Part shown: one piece after another, positions 62,245 through 64,000 of the stretch
Layout: every line of letters begins with the position of its first letter
Position numbering within the stretch: position 1 is the stretch's first letter
Assembly: GCF_028640845.1 (NCBI RefSeq)
Contig: NC_080548.1
Location: forward strand, 17,295,321 to 17,359,320
Origin: Ahaetulla prasina
Lineage: Eukaryota; Chordata; Lepidosauria; Squamata; Colubridae
Direction: 5' to 3'
Length of the DNA stretch: 64,000 bases
Translations under genes and position numbers: made by a program
Notes under the pieces: generated by a model
What the model was told of the DNA's origin: nothing
The model's input: only the letters and a program-made list of their open reading frames with translations
Databases searched by the model: none

Positions 62245-62745
62245 AACACACACACACACAAGGCTCTCTGCTCAGGCAGGAAACTCTATATCATTTCCAA
62301 TCTCTTTTTAAAAGCGCCTATGTTGAAGCACCCACAACTTCTGGAGAAAAGCTGTTCCACTAATTGTTCCCATTGTCTGGAAATTTCTCCTTAGTTCTAG
62401 GTTCCTTCTCTCCTTGATTAGTTTCCATCCACTGTTTCTTGTTCTGTCTCCTGGTGCTTTGGAAAATAAGTTGATCCTCTCTTCTTAGTGGCAGCTCCTC
62501 AAATATTGGAACAGTGCTATCGTGTCAATCTTAGTCCTTGGTTCTTCTTTTCATTAAACTAGACATACCCAACTCCTGCAACTGTTCTTCATAAGTTTCA
62601 GCCTCCAGTTGCCTGATCATCTTTGTTGCTCTTCTCTGAGCTCTTTCTAGAGTCTCCACATCTTTTTTTGTATTGTGGCAACCAAAACTGGATGCAAAAT
62701 TCCATGTGTGATCTTACCAAGGTGTTATAAATTGGCATTCTCTCC
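62160..62745 (-). mobile_element. CR1 LINE 3' part, with an internal microsatellite
   Basis: CAGAATAACAGCATTGGAAG tail, then a (CA)n(GA)n(CA)n array at 62211-62262. It resumes AGGCTCTCTGCTCAGGCAGG through CTTCTGGAGAAAAGCTGTTC to CATCTTTGTTGCTCTTCTCT and GTGTGATCTTACCAAGGTG. Minus strand. Confidence 0.92.
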
Positions 62746-62764
62746 CTCTCCCCCCCCCCCACCC

Positions 62765-63310
62765 ATTAAGCTGGCTAAGCAAATACAGGTGAAACTCAAA
62801 AAAATAGAATATCATGCAAAAGTTCATTTATTTCAGTAATGCAACTTAAAAGGTGAAATTAATATGAGATAGACTCATTACATGCAAAGCGAAATAGTTC
62901 ATGCCTTGATTTGTTATAATTTTGATGATTATGGCTGAACTTTTGCACAATATTCTAATTTTTTGAGTTTCACCTGTATAGGATAGTGCTGTTCAGTTAA
63001 TCAAGGTAGATTTTCAAAATCCTCTTTATTCCACTGTTCGGAAGTAAAAAGTAAAAAAACTCTTTATTCTCTCCAAAAAGGAGAGGCATTCCTTCTGACC
63101 TTCCAAATATGTCTGACTCCTTCTTTCCTTCAAATACTGAGATGAAGATAACAAGACATTCACCAATCAGTGTCTTTTCCAGAAGGAAAAATGGCTCAGA
63201 TATCAACTGGATATTTCCTCTCCTTCCATGCACTCATGTCTGTCAGTTTGAATATAGCCAAATAACCTACTTGGCTACATTCATCTTTTAACCCTGGCCC
63301 AGCTAGTGCC
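62765..63310. repeat. Unclassified 370-bp dispersed repeat, copy B
   Basis: Colinear with 28800-29176 (AAGCTGGCTAAGCAAATA ... TACTTGGCTACATTCATC) apart from the mariner-type element at 62786-62976 and a gap of about 20 bases near 63110. Confidence 0.75.
62786..62976. mobile_element. Mariner/Tc1-type MITE, 191 bp
   Basis: Ends CAGGTGAAACTCAAAAAAAT and TTTTTTTGAGTTTCACCTG-like inverted repeats (about 30 bp), flanked by TA on both sides. The empty site AAGCAAATATAGG in copy A at about 28815-28827 confirms the borders. Non-coding. Confidence 0.93.
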
Positions 63311-63438
63311 AAATGCCCACACTAACTCTACAGTGATCTAATGTGTTTGCCTGCGGTTCAAACGAGTTTTCCACTTCTCACTTTTCCACTAAGACATGCA
63401 TAAGAATTCCCAACGATTTAAGCCCTCTATAGCAAGAA
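63311..63438. other. Unique non-coding DNA
   Basis: Short single-copy stretch; nothing recognised. Confidence 0.4.
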
Positions 63439-63600
63439 CAGTGGTGGGTTGCTACCAGTTCGCCACGGATTGGGCGAACCGATAGCGGCGACAGAAGGCT
63501 CCACCTACCTGCCTGGACATTTCTGTGCATGCACAGAAGCATCGTGCGCAAGCGCACCCACAAACAAACCGGTAGCAACAGGTTTTGAAACTCACCCCTG
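63439..63600. mobile_element. hAT MITE, ACCGG family, short form
   Basis: CAGTGGTGGGTTGCTACCAG to TTTTGAAACTCACCCCTG. Flanks AGCAAGAA and TGCAAGAA match at 7 of 8. Confidence 0.92.
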
Positions 63601-64000
63601 TGCAAGAAGTACTTGGGTTCCCCTTTCCATCCAGGTAACTGTGCTCTTTTTCTGGAGACTCCATTCCATTCCTGTTCCCAGCACCTAGTTTTCCATCTCA
63701 CCCAAGATGTAGTTAGCGTTTTTTTTACACAAACTGAACATTTTCATTAGGCTGCTTTTGAAAGAAAAGAAGGGGGGGAAAAGATCCAAAAGGAAATAAA
63801 AAGAAGTTCAAGTAGCTCAAGGGCTCATTCACTCAAAGTTCAAGAGATTGCCTGATTAACCAGGATGGAGGCAAAGAGCTGTGCGCCCGCCTCCATCTGC
63901 GCATTTCTCCTTTCCCCCCGGCAACCTGAACTGCTCGTGCAGCGTTCGGAGAGTAGCCAGCGATGACACATATGCAAAATGACAAATGAGTCGCGTGGCA
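63601..64000. other. Unique non-coding DNA, GC-richer towards the end
   Basis: No transposon recognised. The last 160 bases are less AT-rich and hold an octamer-like ATATGCAAAAT. Possibly a conserved or regulatory element reaching past the window; unverified. Confidence 0.4.

Overview
The window reads as nuclear DNA of a squamate reptile, most likely a snake. The evidence is the repeat mix: Sauria SINEs with GGTAAA-type tails, a Bov-B (RTE) LINE fragment, young CR1 and L2 LINEs, L1 tails, a tRNA-type SINE with an L2-like tail, many small hAT elements, and long GATA (Bkm-like) arrays. I found no exon of a host protein gene, no rRNA, no functional tRNA gene and no CRISPR. Almost every long open frame is either a LINE reverse transcriptase or an artefact of a simple repeat. 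The window is therefore intergenic or intronic.

Layout. 0-5.8 kb: a TA-flanked MITE, a foldback element, SINEs, and three hAT-type elements, one of which (3412-4179) carries a coiled-coil coding-like segment. 6-10.5 kb: long pyrimidine tracts, then CR1 copies broken by a GAGACA microsatellite, a hAT and a Sauria SINE. 11-20.6 kb: a Helitron-like element, L2 copies, a second and third copy of the segment-carrying hAT, an L1 tail with a 16-bp target duplication, and a 51-bp minisatellite. 20.6-30 kb: mostly unique DNA with an LTR-like promoter, CR1, L2, and a Helitron holding a 48-bp minisatellite. 30-45 kb: nested SINE/LTR/hAT insertions, Bov-B, two GATA arrays, CR1 holding a hAT that holds a LINE, and a second LTR of the same family. 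45-58 kb: CR1, a 730-bp purine tract, and a LINE with an open reverse transcriptase frame (51960-53669) inserted into another LINE. 58-64 kb: a solo LTR with a hAT inside, a deep nest of insertions (59473-61319), and a mariner-type MITE whose empty site is present elsewhere in the window.

The parts relate as parasites and hosts. Bov-B-type LINE machinery is thought to move Sauria SINEs, and L2 machinery plausibly moves the L2-tailed SINE. hAT elements are called from 8-bp target duplications read directly on both sides. The nests give relative ages: CR1, SINE and palindromic elements are older targets; hATs, the jockey-like LINE and some L1 tails are younger. The most unusual item is the coiled-coil segment shared by several hAT copies, which looks like a captured host-gene fragment. 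Family names come from recognition, not from a database search, and edges without target duplications are approximate.
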